This document shows positions 28,361-37,189 of a stretch of DNA of 64,000 bases, one piece after another. The DNA is from Streptacidiphilus rugosus AM-16. Lineage in GTDB: Bacteria > Actinomycetota > Actinomycetes > Streptomycetales > Streptomycetaceae. Under the pieces are notes generated by a model that saw only the letters and a list, made by a program, of their open reading frames with translations, searched no databases and was not told where the DNA came from. The position numbers were made by a program, and so were the translations under genes. The stretch spans positions 4,092,001 through 4,156,000 of the forward strand of contig NZ_JQMJ01000004.1 in the NCBI RefSeq assembly GCF_000744655.1, read 5' to 3'. How positions within the stretch are numbered: position 1 is the first letter of the stretch; every line of letters begins with the position of its first letter.

Positions 28361-28414
28361 TTGCCCGACATCCTATCCATCGCGTACGGTGTTCGCGAAC
28401 GCCATTCGCAAACA
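28361..28414 (+). promoter_or_regulatory. hydrolase promoter with overlapping TetR-type operator
   Basis: TTGCCC (28361), 18 bp, TACGGT (28385-28390), followed immediately by a 25-bp pseudo-palindrome TGTTCGC-N11-GCAAACA (28390-28414; 6 of 7 arm positions match). A bound repressor would cover the transcription start. Confidence 0.55.
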
Positions 28415-28425
28415 AGGAGACCGGC

Positions 28426-29340
28426 ATGACGCGTTATGCGCACAACGGCGAAGTCCGCCTCGCCTTCGAGGACCTGGGCGGAACGGGCGGCGACCCCCTG
28501 CTGCTGGTCATGGGGCTGGGCACCTCCCGGTTCTGGTGGCCGGAGGGGCTCGTCGGCGCACTCGTGGAGCGGGGCTTCCATGTCGTGGCCTACGACCAGC
28601 GGGACGCGGGCCAGTCCAGCCGCCTGTCGCAGCGCCGGGCCGCCTCCCCCCTCGCCGCCCTGACGCGCCGGGCGGCCCCGGCCTACAGCGCCGAGGACCT
28701 GACGGACGACGCGGTCGCGGTCATGGACGCCCTGGGCTGGCAGCGCGCCCACGTCTTCGGCCACTCGCTCGGCGGCCTGGTCGCCCAGCGGACGGCGATC
28801 CGGCACCCGGACCGGGTGCTGAGCGTCACCTCGTCCTCCGCCGTGCCCAGCGATGCGAAGGCCCTGCGCACCCTGCGCTATCTGCGGCCGCTGCTGCTGA
28901 CGCGCTTCATGCGGCTGCACTTCCCCGAGACCCCGGAGGGAGATCTCGCACTGGCCCTGGCCGTCGTCGGGCTGCTGGTCGCCCCCGGGCGGCCGGTCGA
29001 CGAGGGCGACGTCCGCGAGTTCGTCGAGCGGGAGGCCGCCCACGGGGTCTCCAGCTTCCGCGACGAGGAGGCCCAGAGCCGCCAGATCGGAGCGAAGTGG
29101 ACGGGCGGGCCGCTGGCCCGGATCGCCGCGCCGATGCTGGTGCTGCACGGCGAGGACGACCCGCTGCTGCGCGTGGCCGCCGCCAGGGACACCGCCGCGG
29201 CCGTCCCCGGCGCACGCCTGCGAACGGTGCCCGGGACCGGCCACTTCCTCACCCGCGAGGTCTGGCACACCTACGCCGAGGAGGTGCGGGCCCTCGCCGG
29301 CCTGGCCGCCGACCCGGGCCGCACCGCCCTGCGGCCCTGA
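28426..29340 (+). CDS. alpha/beta-hydrolase
   Basis: 304 residues. Nucleophile Ser in GHSLGG (about residue 108), acid Asp in LHGEDDP (about 243) and His in VPGTGHF (about 271) complete the triad. VAYDQRDAGQSSRLS near residue 52 recalls the aclacinomycin methylesterase-like branch of ester hydrolases. AAGGAGA precedes the ATG. Divergent from, and probably repressed by, the TetR gene. Substrate unknown. Confidence 0.9.
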   Translation: MTRYAHNGEVRLAFEDLGGTGGDPLLLVMGLGTSRFWWPEGLVGALVERGFHVVAYDQRDAGQSSRLSQRRAASPLAALTRRAAPAYSAEDLTDDAVAVMDALGWQRAHVFGHSLGGLVAQRTAIRHPDRVLSVTSSSAVPSDAKALRTLRYLRPLLLTRFMRLHFPETPEGDLALALAVVGLLVAPGRPVDEGDVREFVEREAAHGVSSFRDEEAQSRQIGAKWTGGPLARIAAPMLVLHGEDDPLLRVAAARDTAAAVPGARLRTVPGTGHFLTREVWHTYAEEVRALAGLAADPGRTALRP

Positions 29341-29345
29341 GCCCG

Positions 29346-29921
29346 TCAGGCGGCGGGGGCGAAGCGCTTGGCGGTCTCGGCCAGGCGGCGGCCGAGGTGT
29401 TCCGCGGTGGCAATGTCCGCCTTGTGGACCGCGTCGGGGCCCTGGTCGACATTGGTCTGGGCGGCCGCGCCGAGGAAGAAGCCGAGCCGGTTGAGGTCGT
29501 TCTCGGAGGCCTCGCTGCTGTTCCAGCCCGGGTGGAGGCCCAGGTTGACCCAGTGCATGCCGTGCTGCGCGGCCAGGACCGTGAAGAACTGCAGGGTGTT
29601 GAGCTTGTCGCCGCTCTTGGAGCCGGAGTTGGTGAAGCCGGCGGCGAGCTTGTCACGCCACTCGGAGCCGAACCAGCGCTTGGAGGAGGCCTCCGCGAAG
29701 GCGTGGAACGCGGCCGACGCGGTGCCCATGTAGGTCGGCGAGCCGAAGACGATCGCGTCCGAGGCGTCCAGCAGGGCCCACTGCTCCTCGGTGATGGTGT
29801 CGACGGGGATGAGGTGCACGGTCGCGCCGGCGTCGGTCGCGCCGTTGCGGACGGCCTCGGCGAGGACGGCGGTGTGGCCGTAGCCGGAGTGGAAGGCGAT
29901 GGAGATCACGGGGTTCGTCAT
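29346..29921 (-). CDS. flavodoxin / NAD(P)H-quinone reductase (WrbA-like)
   Basis: 191 residues from the ATG at 29921. FMN-binding loops are visible: HSGYGHTAVLAEAV near the N-terminus and GSPTYMGTASAAF near residue 62. The family transfers two electrons to quinones and protects against oxidative stress. It is divergent from the HxlR regulator gene at 30008, the classical arrangement for regulation by an HxlR protein of an adjacent reductase. AAGGGC lies before the ATG. Confidence 0.9.
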   Translation of the reverse strand: MTNPVISIAFHSGYGHTAVLAEAVRNGATDAGATVHLIPVDTITEEQWALLDASDAIVFGSPTYMGTASAAFHAFAEASSKRWFGSEWRDKLAAGFTNSGSKSGDKLNTLQFFTVLAAQHGMHWVNLGLHPGWNSSEASENDLNRLGFFLGAAAQTNVDQGPDAVHKADIATAEHLGRRLAETAKRFAPAA

Positions 29922-29937
29922 GCCCTTGAGCATGGCA

Positions 29938-30001
29938 CTAACCAAATGAAAGTGCAAACGAAAAGTTAGCGCTTCCGAATGGTTAGCCACTGGGCTACGC
30001 T
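29938..30001. promoter_or_regulatory. divergent reductase/HxlR control region
   Basis: CTAACCA (29938-29944) and TGGTTAG (29980-29986) form a perfect 7-bp inverted pair 35 bp apart, with another GTTAG between them (29965). TACGCT (29996-30001) is the probable -10 of the HxlR gene, 6 nt before its ATG. Confidence 0.45.
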
Positions 30002-30007
30002 GGCGGC

Positions 30008-30406
30008 ATGGCTGACGCGCAGACCCCCGCCCCCGTGGCCGACGACTTCGACGTGTTCGCGCGCAACTGCCCCTCGCGCCCCGCGCTGGAGCACATCACC
30101 GGACGCTGGGGCCTGCTCGTGCTCGCCGCCCTGAGCGAGCTCGGCGTGGCGCGCTTCGGCGAGGTCCGCCGCAAGATCGACGGGATCAGCGAGAAGATGC
30201 TGTCCCAGACCCTGCACACGCTGGAGCGCGACGGGTTCGCCCACCGCACCGTCATCGCGGCGATGCCCCCGCACGTCGAGTACCGGCTCACCCCGCTCGG
30301 CGCGGAGACCGCCGTCAGACTGCTGGACCTGATCGAGCACCTGCACCACGCGATGCCCGCGATCCTGGCCGCCCAGGACCAGTACGACGCCGCCCAGGGC
30401 GGCTGA
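30008..30406 (+). CDS. HxlR-family winged-helix regulator
   Basis: 132 residues. CPSRPALEHITGRWGLLVLA is the HxlR entry motif, with the redox-type Cys near residue 20, followed by RRKIDGISEKMLSQTLHTLE (recognition helix) and the wing. The single N-terminal cysteine fits HxlR proteins that sense quinones or aldehydes by Cys modification. Probably leaderless (no ribosome-binding site; -10 6 nt upstream). The divergent flavodoxin-like reductase is the likely target. A 12-bp palindrome at 30404-30415 contains both its stop and that of the convergent LysR gene. Confidence 0.92.
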   Translation: MADAQTPAPVADDFDVFARNCPSRPALEHITGRWGLLVLAALSELGVARFGEVRRKIDGISEKMLSQTLHTLERDGFAHRTVIAAMPPHVEYRLTPLGAETAVRLLDLIEHLHHAMPAILAAQDQYDAAQGG

Positions 30407-30412
30407 GCCGGC

Positions 30413-31348
30413 TCAGATCGGGGACACCCAGCGCGGACGCCAGGTCCCTGCGGCGTCGTGGCCGGTCACCGTGGCGGCGAGGTGGGCACGGAGGGTCGGC
30501 AGCGCGGGGTGGGGGTTGTCGCGGTGCCAGAGGAGCGAGTGCGGGTAGACGGGGGTCGGGTCGGTCACCGGGATGCGGCGCAGACCGTGGTCGGCGGGCC
30601 GGACCAGGCGGGTCAGACCGCCCATGAAGGTGGCCAGGGCGGGGGTGTCGGCGATGGTGTCGAGCAGCGCGTCGGAACCGAAGTTGGGGCCGGTCGCCTC
30701 GACGGTGAGGCCGAACTCGGCCACGAGGTCGTCGTAGTAGGCCGCCCACTCGGTGCCGGGGACGATGCCGGGCATCCAGATCCGGTGCCCGACGAGCTGA
30801 GGCAGGGTCACCGACCGGGCCCCGGCCAGCGCGTGGTCCGGGCCGGTGAGGAGTTCGAGCGGCTCGTCGAGCACCCGGACCGAGGCGATGTCCTCGGGAA
30901 GGGGCCGACCGGGCATCGCCACCGCGCGGAAGGACGCGTCGATCGCACCGGAGCGGAGGGCGGCGACGGCGGCCTCGATCTCCCACACCATCAGCACGTC
31001 GAGCTCCACGTCGGGGTACGCGCGGTGGAAGCCGCGCATCAGGCCCGAGGCCGCGCCGCGCGAGTTCAGCACGTCCACGCGGAGCGGACGGCGACCGCTG
31101 CGCACCGAGGTGACCGCGCGCTCGGCGACCCGCACCAGCTCCCTGGCGTGCGGCAGGAACGCCTGCCCGTCGATGGTGAGCTCGGCGCCGCGCGGCGTGC
31201 GGGTGAACAGCCGCACCCCGAGGTCGCGCTCCAGGCCCGCGATGCGCTTGGAGACCGCCTGCTGGGTGATCGACAGCTCGGCCGCGGCCCGCTGGAAACG
31301 GCCCGCGTCGGCGACGGCGACATAGGTGCGCACCGCGTCCAGATCCAT
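30413..31348 (-). CDS. LysR-family regulator
   Basis: 311 residues. N-terminal HTH: VRTYVAVADAGRFQRAAAEL and SITQQAVSKRIAGLERDLGV. The periplasmic-binding-like effector domain spans about residues 88-300. Divergent from an MFS transporter gene (31496), so it likely activates or represses that transporter in response to the exported or a related compound. The intervening region has several GGTTG/GTTGT motifs but no clear T-N11-A palindrome that I can single out. Confidence 0.92.
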   Translation of the reverse strand: MDLDAVRTYVAVADAGRFQRAAAELSITQQAVSKRIAGLERDLGVRLFTRTPRGAELTIDGQAFLPHARELVRVAERAVTSVRSGRRPLRVDVLNSRGAASGLMRGFHRAYPDVELDVLMVWEIEAAVAALRSGAIDASFRAVAMPGRPLPEDIASVRVLDEPLELLTGPDHALAGARSVTLPQLVGHRIWMPGIVPGTEWAAYYDDLVAEFGLTVEATGPNFGSDALLDTIADTPALATFMGGLTRLVRPADHGLRRIPVTDPTPVYPHSLLWHRDNPHPALPTLRAHLAATVTGHDAAGTWRPRWVSPI

Positions 31349-31495
31349 GTCGGCCCACCCTAGGCGACCACGACGGGCGACAACGAACGGTTGTGGGCGG
31401 TCGGCGTGGCGGTTGTTTGACCTGCTACGGCTCGACGCGGTTGGCTCTCTCCGGTCAATGTCCGATTGTTCAGGTCAGCGAGGGGGTGCGCCGGG

Positions 31496-32740
31496 ATGGC
31501 GGGCCGACGACGTCTGGGCCGGCCGTTCGGCCTGCTCTGGGCGGCCTATGCGGTGAGCGCCTACGGCTCCGGTCTCGGCTTCGGCGCGCTGCCCCTGATC
31601 GCCGTGCTGGTGCTGCACGCCTCCCCCGCCGAGGTGTCCGCGCTGTCCGCGGTGGGGCCCGCGGTGGGCGCGCTGATCGCGGTGCCGCTCGCCCCGTGGG
31701 TGGAGTTCCGGCGCAAGCGCCCGGTCATGATCACCATGGATCTGATCCGCTGCGCGGCCATCGCCTCGATCCCTGTCGCCTACGCGTGGGGCGCGCTCGG
31801 TTTCCTCCAGCTGCTCGTGGTCTCGGCCGTCACCGCGGCCGCCAAGATCGCGTTCAACGCGGCGAGCGGCGCCCACCTCAAGACGCTGGTCCGGCCGGAG
31901 GACCTGCTCGTCGCCAACGCGCGGTTCGAATCGACGAACTGGAGCTCCATCGCGGTGGGTCCGCCGCTGGGCGGGGCGGCGATCGGCGTGCTGGGGCCGG
32001 TCACCACCGTGGTGGCCGACGCGCTCAGCTACCTGCTCTCGGCGCTGGGCATCACCGCGATCAGGGGTCGGGAGGAGGCGCCGCCCCCGCCCGAGGCGGG
32101 CCGGGCCAGGGCGGGCGCGGTGCTCGACGGATGGCGGCACATCCTGGGCGATCCGGCCCTGCGCCGGCTCTACCTCAACAACCTGCTCGTCTCCGGTCTG
32201 ATCATGGCCACCGAGCCGCTACTGGCTGTCCTGCTCCTCCGCGACCTCGGCTTCCCGCCGTGGCAGTACGGCCTCGCCTTCGCGGCCCCCTGTCTCGGCG
32301 GGCTCATCGGCTCCCGACTGGCCCGCCGGGTGGTGGCCCGCCACGGCCGGCAGTGGGTCTTCCGTACCGTCGGCGCCCTGCGCGCCGTCTGGCTGATCGG
32401 CCTGGTCTTCGTGCGGCCCGGGGTCGTCGGCCTGGTCACCGTGATGGCGGTCGAGCTGGCGATCATCGTCAACATGAGCCTCTACACGCCGGTGCTCGCC
32501 ACCTACCGGTTGGAGCGCACGCCCAGGCACCTGCTCGCCCGCACCCTGTCGGCCTGGTCGGTCGGCACCCAGGCGTCCATCGCCGTCTGCACCGCGCTCG
32601 GCGGCCTGCTCGCCGACGCGACCGGTCCACGTACCGCCCTCGCGGTCGCCGGACTGCTCATCCTGGTCAGCCCGCTGCTGCTCCCCCGCAGCGACCTGAC
32701 CCCGCAGGCCGAACCCGAGCGCTCCGCCAGCCCCGCCTGA
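31496..32740 (+). CDS. MFS exporter
   Basis: 414 residues with about 12 membrane segments. LWAAYAVSAYGSGLGFGALP (helix 1) and VEFRRKRPVMITMDLIR (loop 2-3) resemble the EntS/MFS_3 efflux branch. The second half repeats the loop pattern (SRLARRVVARHGRQWVF). Gene starts at the ATG at 31496 with AGGGGG upstream. Substrate unknown; control by the divergent LysR gene is likely. A hairpin at 32831-32855 may end its transcript. Confidence 0.9.
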   Translation: MAGRRRLGRPFGLLWAAYAVSAYGSGLGFGALPLIAVLVLHASPAEVSALSAVGPAVGALIAVPLAPWVEFRRKRPVMITMDLIRCAAIASIPVAYAWGALGFLQLLVVSAVTAAAKIAFNAASGAHLKTLVRPEDLLVANARFESTNWSSIAVGPPLGGAAIGVLGPVTTVVADALSYLLSALGITAIRGREEAPPPPEAGRARAGAVLDGWRHILGDPALRRLYLNNLLVSGLIMATEPLLAVLLLRDLGFPPWQYGLAFAAPCLGGLIGSRLARRVVARHGRQWVFRTVGALRAVWLIGLVFVRPGVVGLVTVMAVELAIIVNMSLYTPVLATYRLERTPRHLLARTLSAWSVGTQASIAVCTALGGLLADATGPRTALAVAGLLILVSPLLLPRSDLTPQAEPERSASPA

Positions 32741-32830
32741 CAGCCCCACCTGGCAGCCCCGCCTGACCCGCGGCGATTCGGCGGCACGCGCGCGCGATGG
32801 CGTGGACACTGGAACTGGCGTGCGTGCCGG

Positions 32831-32855
32831 GAGGACCGCCGCGCGGGCGGTCCTC
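32831..32855 (+). terminator. 10-bp hairpin between the MFS and Rv2629-like genes
   Basis: GAGGACCGCC, 5-nt loop, GGCGGTCCTC: a perfect stem 91 bp after the MFS stop and 22 bp before the next start. It could be a terminator or a leader hairpin. Confidence 0.45.
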
Positions 32856-32876
32856 GCCACAGGAATCGAGGCAGCC

Positions 32877-34040
32877 ATGGAACTCTCGTTCCTCCACCCC
32901 CTGCTCAGGCGCCCCGGCCCCTGGGCGAGCGTGGTCGTCGACACCTCCCGCCACAGCGAGGACGCCGCGAAGCAGACCGAACTGCGGAACCGCGCTGCCG
33001 CGCGCGAGCTGCTCAGGCTCGGCGCCGACCAGCGCACCGTCCGGGCCGTCGCGGACCGGCTGGCGGCCGAGCCCACGTCCGGCTCACCGGCCGGGCGGGC
33101 GCTGTTCGCGACCGAGGGCAGGGTCCTGCTGGAGGCGGAGCTGGCCTCCGCGCCGGTCCCCGTGGAGACGACCTGGTCCGCGCTGCCGCGGCTGACTCCC
33201 CTGCTGTCGTTGCGCAGCGAGTGCCCGGACATCCTGCTCGTCCTCATCGACCGGACCGGCGCGGACCTGGAGCTGTGCGACGAGCACGGACGGCACGCCC
33301 TCGCCGGCGCGCAGGGCCCGCAGGGGCGCGAACACGGCCACCGGACCGTCCCCGGGGACCGGTACGAGTGGCACTACCAGCACCGGGTGGAGGACAGCTG
33401 GCAGCGGACCGCGCAGGTGGTCGCGGACGAGGTGGCGCGCAGGCACGCCTGCACCCCTGAGTGCGTCGTCGCGCTGGCCGGGGACCCGCGCGAGCGGCAC
33501 GAGGTACTGCGGCGGCTGCCGCGCCCGCTGGGTCCTGCGGTCGTGGAGCTGCGGACGGGCGGACGGGCGCCCGGCGGCGCGGACCACGCGCTCGACGAGG
33601 AGTTGGAGCTGGTCCGGGCGCAGGTCGCCGCCGAGCACACGGACCAGGCCCTGACCGACCTGGTGGCCGGACGCACCCGCGACCCGGCCACCGGGCGCGC
33701 GCGTCGCGCCGAGTCCGTGGGCCGGACCACCGAGGGCGTGCCGGAGGTGCTGCGCGCGGCACGGGAACGCCGACTGGCCACCCTGCTGCTGGATCCCGCC
33801 GCGCCGGACACCGCCCGCACGGTGTGGACCGGCACCGACCCGCTCCACCTGTCCGCCGAGCGCGGCGAGGTCCGCGCCCTGGGCGAGCCGTATCCGCGCC
33901 CCGCCCGGGCGGACGACGCGCTGCTGCGCGCCGCCATCGCCCTGGACGCGGAGGCCCTGGCCGTACCGCCCTCGGGCTTGGGCCCGGTCGGCGGCGTCGG
34001 CGCCCTGCTGCGGTGGCCGCAGCCGACCGCCGTGGCCTGA
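32877..34040 (+). CDS. Rv2629-like / bacterial eRF1-superfamily protein
   Basis: 387 residues. MELSFLHPLLRRPGPWASVV followed by DTSRHSEDA is the start seen in the actinobacterial Rv2629 family, assigned to the bacterial release-factor-like (baeRF, family 2) group. The central domain (about 135-270) and C-terminal domain (275-387) match the eRF1 two-domain layout. I do not see a GGQ loop, so peptidyl-tRNA hydrolysis as in eRF1 is uncertain. Rv2629 is a hypoxia-induced protein in Mycobacterium tuberculosis. GAGGCAG precedes the ATG. Confidence 0.75.
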   Translation: MELSFLHPLLRRPGPWASVVVDTSRHSEDAAKQTELRNRAAARELLRLGADQRTVRAVADRLAAEPTSGSPAGRALFATEGRVLLEAELASAPVPVETTWSALPRLTPLLSLRSECPDILLVLIDRTGADLELCDEHGRHALAGAQGPQGREHGHRTVPGDRYEWHYQHRVEDSWQRTAQVVADEVARRHACTPECVVALAGDPRERHEVLRRLPRPLGPAVVELRTGGRAPGGADHALDEELELVRAQVAAEHTDQALTDLVAGRTRDPATGRARRAESVGRTTEGVPEVLRAARERRLATLLLDPAAPDTARTVWTGTDPLHLSAERGEVRALGEPYPRPARADDALLRAAIALDAEALAVPPSGLGPVGGVGALLRWPQPTAVA

Positions 34041-34393
34041 GCCCGCTCGGAGGGCCCGGTCGGGCCGTTCAGTCGGGCGGCTCGGTCGGACGCGGCCGGC
34101 CGGGCTCGACCGGCCGGGGCTCGGGAGGCTCGGGCACCTCGGGGGCGTCGTGGCCTGGCGAGTCCGGCGCGCCGGGCGGCATGGGCGGATCCGGAGTCGC
34201 GGGCGGCTCCCCGGGCTCGGGCGCGGGCGGTTCGGGGGCCGCGGCGGCAGGGTGGCGACCGGCGGACCGAACGGTGTCTCCAGGGGATCGCGACGCTCGC
34301 GCAGGGAGGGCATGACTCGCTCCTTCATGATCCAGAACTGCTCCGGCGGGGCGGGTACCCCCTGATCCCTCCGCGCATGCGGTCCCGGCCGGC
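34041..34393. other. gene-poor stretch with a broken Pro-rich ORF
   Basis: No intact conserved gene is visible in these 353 bp. On the minus strand an ATG at 34313 with AAGGAG upstream starts MPSLRERRDPLETPFGPPVA. After about 26 codons the Pro/Glu-rich continuation (EPPAPEPGEPPATPDPPMP) lies in another frame and ends at a stop at 34069-34071. See the separate entry. Confidence 0.5.
34069..34313 (-). pseudogene. small Pro/Glu-rich gene with an apparent frameshift
   Basis: Start to stop spans 245 nt, not a multiple of three, so one base is missing or extra near 34230. The N-terminal part (good ribosome-binding site) and the C-terminal Pro/Glu-rich part, each in its own frame, look like one protein of about 80 residues. 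Either a decayed gene or a sequencing error; a chance ORF in GC-rich DNA remains possible. Confidence 0.3.
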
Positions 34394-34948
34394 TCACGCC
34401 TTGGCGAAGCGGGTCACCAGGGCGTCGTCGAAGGCGTCGAGGTCGTCCGGCTTGCGGCTGGTGATCAGCACGTTGTCGCCCTGCTCGCAGACGACCAGCT
34501 CCTGGTCGACCCAGGTGGCCCCGGCGTTGTTCAGGTCAGTGCGCAGGCTCGGCCAGGAGGTCATGGTCCGTCCCCGGACGACGTCCGCCTCGACGAGGGT
34601 CCACGGTCCGTGGCAGATCGCGGCGACGGGCTTGCCCGCCTCGAAGAAGGCCCGGACGAAGCCCACCGCCTGCGGGTCGGTCCGCAGCCGGTCCGGGTTG
34701 GCGACGCCGCCCGGCAGCACGAGCGCGTCGTAGTCGTCGACCGTCTCCTCCCCCGCGACCGCGTCGACGGCGAACTGGTCGGCCCGGTCCAGGTGGTGGA
34801 AGGCCTGGATCCGCCCCGGCCCGGTGGAGAGCAGGCGCGGGGTGCCGCCCGCCTCCTCGACGGCGGCCCAGGGACGGGTCAGCTCCACCTGTTCGGTGCC
34901 CTCCTCGGCCACCAGGAAAGCGACGGTGCGCCCTTGAAGTGTGATCAC
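34394..34948 (-). CDS. DJ-1/PfpI-family protein (type 1 glutamine amidotransferase-like)
   Basis: 184 residues from the GTG at 34948 (GGGAGAG upstream); an upstream ATG-started frame has no support. The nucleophile elbow AAICHGPWTL (Cys near residue 110) and VLPGGVANPDRLR define the PfpI/YhbO-type stress proteins, which act as glyoxalase/deglycase or protease-like enzymes. ITSRKPDD near the C-terminus is typical. Expected cytoplasmic stress protection against carbonyl damage. Confidence 0.92.
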   Translation of the reverse strand: MITLQGRTVAFLVAEEGTEQVELTRPWAAVEEAGGTPRLLSTGPGRIQAFHHLDRADQFAVDAVAGEETVDDYDALVLPGGVANPDRLRTDPQAVGFVRAFFEAGKPVAAICHGPWTLVEADVVRGRTMTSWPSLRTDLNNAGATWVDQELVVCEQGDNVLITSRKPDDLDAFDDALVTRFAKA

Positions 34949-35187
34949 GTGCTCTCTCCCGTCTGCTCGGACAACCCGACGGCGCATGCCCCCGCCCTCC
35001 CGGCCTACACACCGCGGACCGCATACCGCCCCCGTTCGAGTGACCGGGCCATGGGCCCGCCGCAGGGGACGAGGGGACGGTGAGCCGCGCACGAAGCATC
35101 TTCACCGGATCTCGACGGACGCGGCACATTGCCAGAGGCAGGGACGGGCAGAGGCTCCGGACCAGGTGTCGTTCCGGGGAGGAAATC

Positions 35188-35589
35188 GTGGCGGTCCTCA
35201 GCCACCGCATGGTCATGCGGCTCTACACGGGGCGCTGCGCGCCGGTCGCCGTGAACGTCGAGTGCCGCTATCAGACCGAGGATCCCTACGCGGTCGAACT
35301 GCATTTCCCCGCCGAGCACCCGGCCGCGACCGACTGGGTGTTCGCCAGGGAGCTGCTCGCCGACGGGCTCCGCGCCGCGGCGGGCGAGGGCGACGTGCGC
35401 GTCGAGCCCGCCGACGAGGCGGCCACCCTGATCACCTTCGGCCACATCGGACAGGGCTTCGTCCTGCTGGAGGCGCCGACCGGCGAGCTCAACGAGTTCC
35501 TGACCCGCACCTTCGACCGGGTGCCTCCCGGCGCCGAGACCCAGCTGGTCGAGTGGCCCGCCGACATCACCTCCCTGCTCGACGAATGA
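35188..35589 (+). CDS. SsgA-like sporulation/cell-division regulator (SALP)
   Basis: 133 residues. VECRYQTEDPYAVELHFPAE and WVFARELLADGLR match the SsgA-like family found only in morphologically complex actinomycetes, where members guide septum placement and cell-wall changes during sporulation. GTG start at 35188 with GGGGAGGA upstream. No other division genes are nearby, as is usual for these scattered genes. Which SALP subtype (SsgB to SsgG) cannot be decided here. Confidence 0.92.
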   Translation: MAVLSHRMVMRLYTGRCAPVAVNVECRYQTEDPYAVELHFPAEHPAATDWVFARELLADGLRAAAGEGDVRVEPADEAATLITFGHIGQGFVLLEAPTGELNEFLTRTFDRVPPGAETQLVEWPADITSLLDE

Positions 35590-35647
35590 GCGGCCGCACG
35601 GCCCCGCGCCGTGGTGTAGCACCGGGACGCTGGGGCAGGCGCGACGC

Positions 35648-37180
35648 ATGTCCACGAACGCGTACACCGAGCACGAGCTGACTTTCGACGGGGTCCTGGC
35701 CAGGGATCTGCCGTCGGCCGCGCGCCCCGCAGGGGTGGCCAGGACCAGGAGCGCCGGGACGGAGATCCTCGACGCGGTCTACTTCGACACCGCCGACCAC
35801 GGCCTGCTCCGGCGCGGTGCCACGCTACGCCGCCGGAGCGGCGGCCATGACGCCGGATGGCATCTCAAGCTCCCCGACGGGAACGGCGGCCGTCGCGAGA
35901 TCAGGCGCCCGCTCGCCGGGGAGGGGGCGGACGGTGAGGACGTACCGGCCGACCTCCGGCAGCTCGCGGCCGTCTACGCGCGCGGGCGCAGGCTGCGGCC
36001 CACGGCGCACCTGCTGACGCATCGCCGGCGGGTCCTGTGGCTGGATCGCAAGGAGCGGTCCCTGGCCGAGGTGGCCGCCGACCACGTCGCGGCCCGGGTA
36101 CTCGGCCCCGCCGACGGCGACGGTGGGCTGCCCGTCCCGGAGACCGAGCTGACCACCTGGGACGAGACCGAGGTGGAACTGACCGGCGGGGACGAGGCGC
36201 TGCTCGACCGGGCGAGCCGGACGCTGCAGGCGCAGGGACTGCGGCCCGCCGACCACGGCGTCAAGCTCGCCCGCGCGCTGCGTGCGGCAGGCATGGAGGT
36301 GACGCGCCGCCGCCGCGCCGAGGTGAAGGGTTCCGGCCAGGCCGCCGTGGCGGTCGTGACGGCACTGCGCGAGCACGCGGACCGGCTCACTTCCCTCGAC
36401 CCTGAGGTCCGCCAGGACCAGGAGGACGCGGTCCACCGGATGCGCGTCACCGCCCGCAGGCTGCGCAGCCTGCTGCGCTCGTGCGAGAAGCTCTTCGACG
36501 CCGACCCTGCCGCCGAACTGGCCGGGGATCTGCGGTGGCTGGGGCGCCGGCTCGGCGCCTACAGGGAGCCCGAGGCGCTGCGGGACCGCCTCACCGGGCA
36601 GGCCAGGGAGCTGCCCGCGGACTGCGCGCCTGACAGGGCGGCGCGAAGGCTGCACAAGGTGCTCGACCGGCGCTGCCGCCGCGCACACCGCGCGCTGCTG
36701 GACGACCTCTCCTCGCACCGCTACTTCAGGCTGCTGGACCGGCTGGAGGAGTTCGTCTCCGACCCGCCGCTCAGGGCCGGAAAGCACCCGGGCGCGGGGC
36801 GCGCCGAGAAGCTGCTGCGCCACGAGAAGCGGCGGACCCGCCGCCGTCTGCGGAAGGCATTGCGGCAGCCGTCCGGCGAGCGACAGGACGAAGGGCTGCA
36901 CAGCGCCAGGAAGGCGGCCAAGCGCACCCGCTACCTGGCCGGGGCGCTGCGTCCGGTGCGCGGCTCGGACGCGAAGAAGCTGGAGCGCAAGCACAGGACG
37001 ATCCACAAGAGGCTGGGCGAGCACCAGGACGCGCGGAGCGCGGAGCAGGCGCTCGCGGAGCTTGCGCGGATCAACGGCACGCCGCCGGAACACGCCTTCG
37101 CGCTCGGCGTCCTGCGGTCCCGTCAGCGCGACGACTCGCCCGCCGACATCGACGCCGCCCGCCGTGCCGCCGGCCTCTGA
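35648..37180 (+). CDS. CYTH-CHAD domain protein
   Basis: 510 residues. An N-terminal CYTH domain (1-215) starts EHELTF in place of the usual ExExK, so the third motif residue is a Thr and triphosphatase activity may be altered. It still has YFDTADHGLLRRGATLRRR. The C-terminal CHAD domain (225-500) carries conserved His and Arg/Lys patches (EDAVHRMRVTARRLRSLLRS, GLHSARKAAKRTRYLAGALR), which bind inorganic polyphosphate. Role: likely polyphosphate-granule association. The start has only a weak ribosome-binding site. Confidence 0.92.
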   Translation: MSTNAYTEHELTFDGVLARDLPSAARPAGVARTRSAGTEILDAVYFDTADHGLLRRGATLRRRSGGHDAGWHLKLPDGNGGRREIRRPLAGEGADGEDVPADLRQLAAVYARGRRLRPTAHLLTHRRRVLWLDRKERSLAEVAADHVAARVLGPADGDGGLPVPETELTTWDETEVELTGGDEALLDRASRTLQAQGLRPADHGVKLARALRAAGMEVTRRRRAEVKGSGQAAVAVVTALREHADRLTSLDPEVRQDQEDAVHRMRVTARRLRSLLRSCEKLFDADPAAELAGDLRWLGRRLGAYREPEALRDRLTGQARELPADCAPDRAARRLHKVLDRRCRRAHRALLDDLSSHRYFRLLDRLEEFVSDPPLRAGKHPGAGRAEKLLRHEKRRTRRRLRKALRQPSGERQDEGLHSARKAAKRTRYLAGALRPVRGSDAKKLERKHRTIHKRLGEHQDARSAEQALAELARINGTPPEHAFALGVLRSRQRDDSPADIDAARRAAGL

Positions 37181-37189
37181 GCGCTCGCG

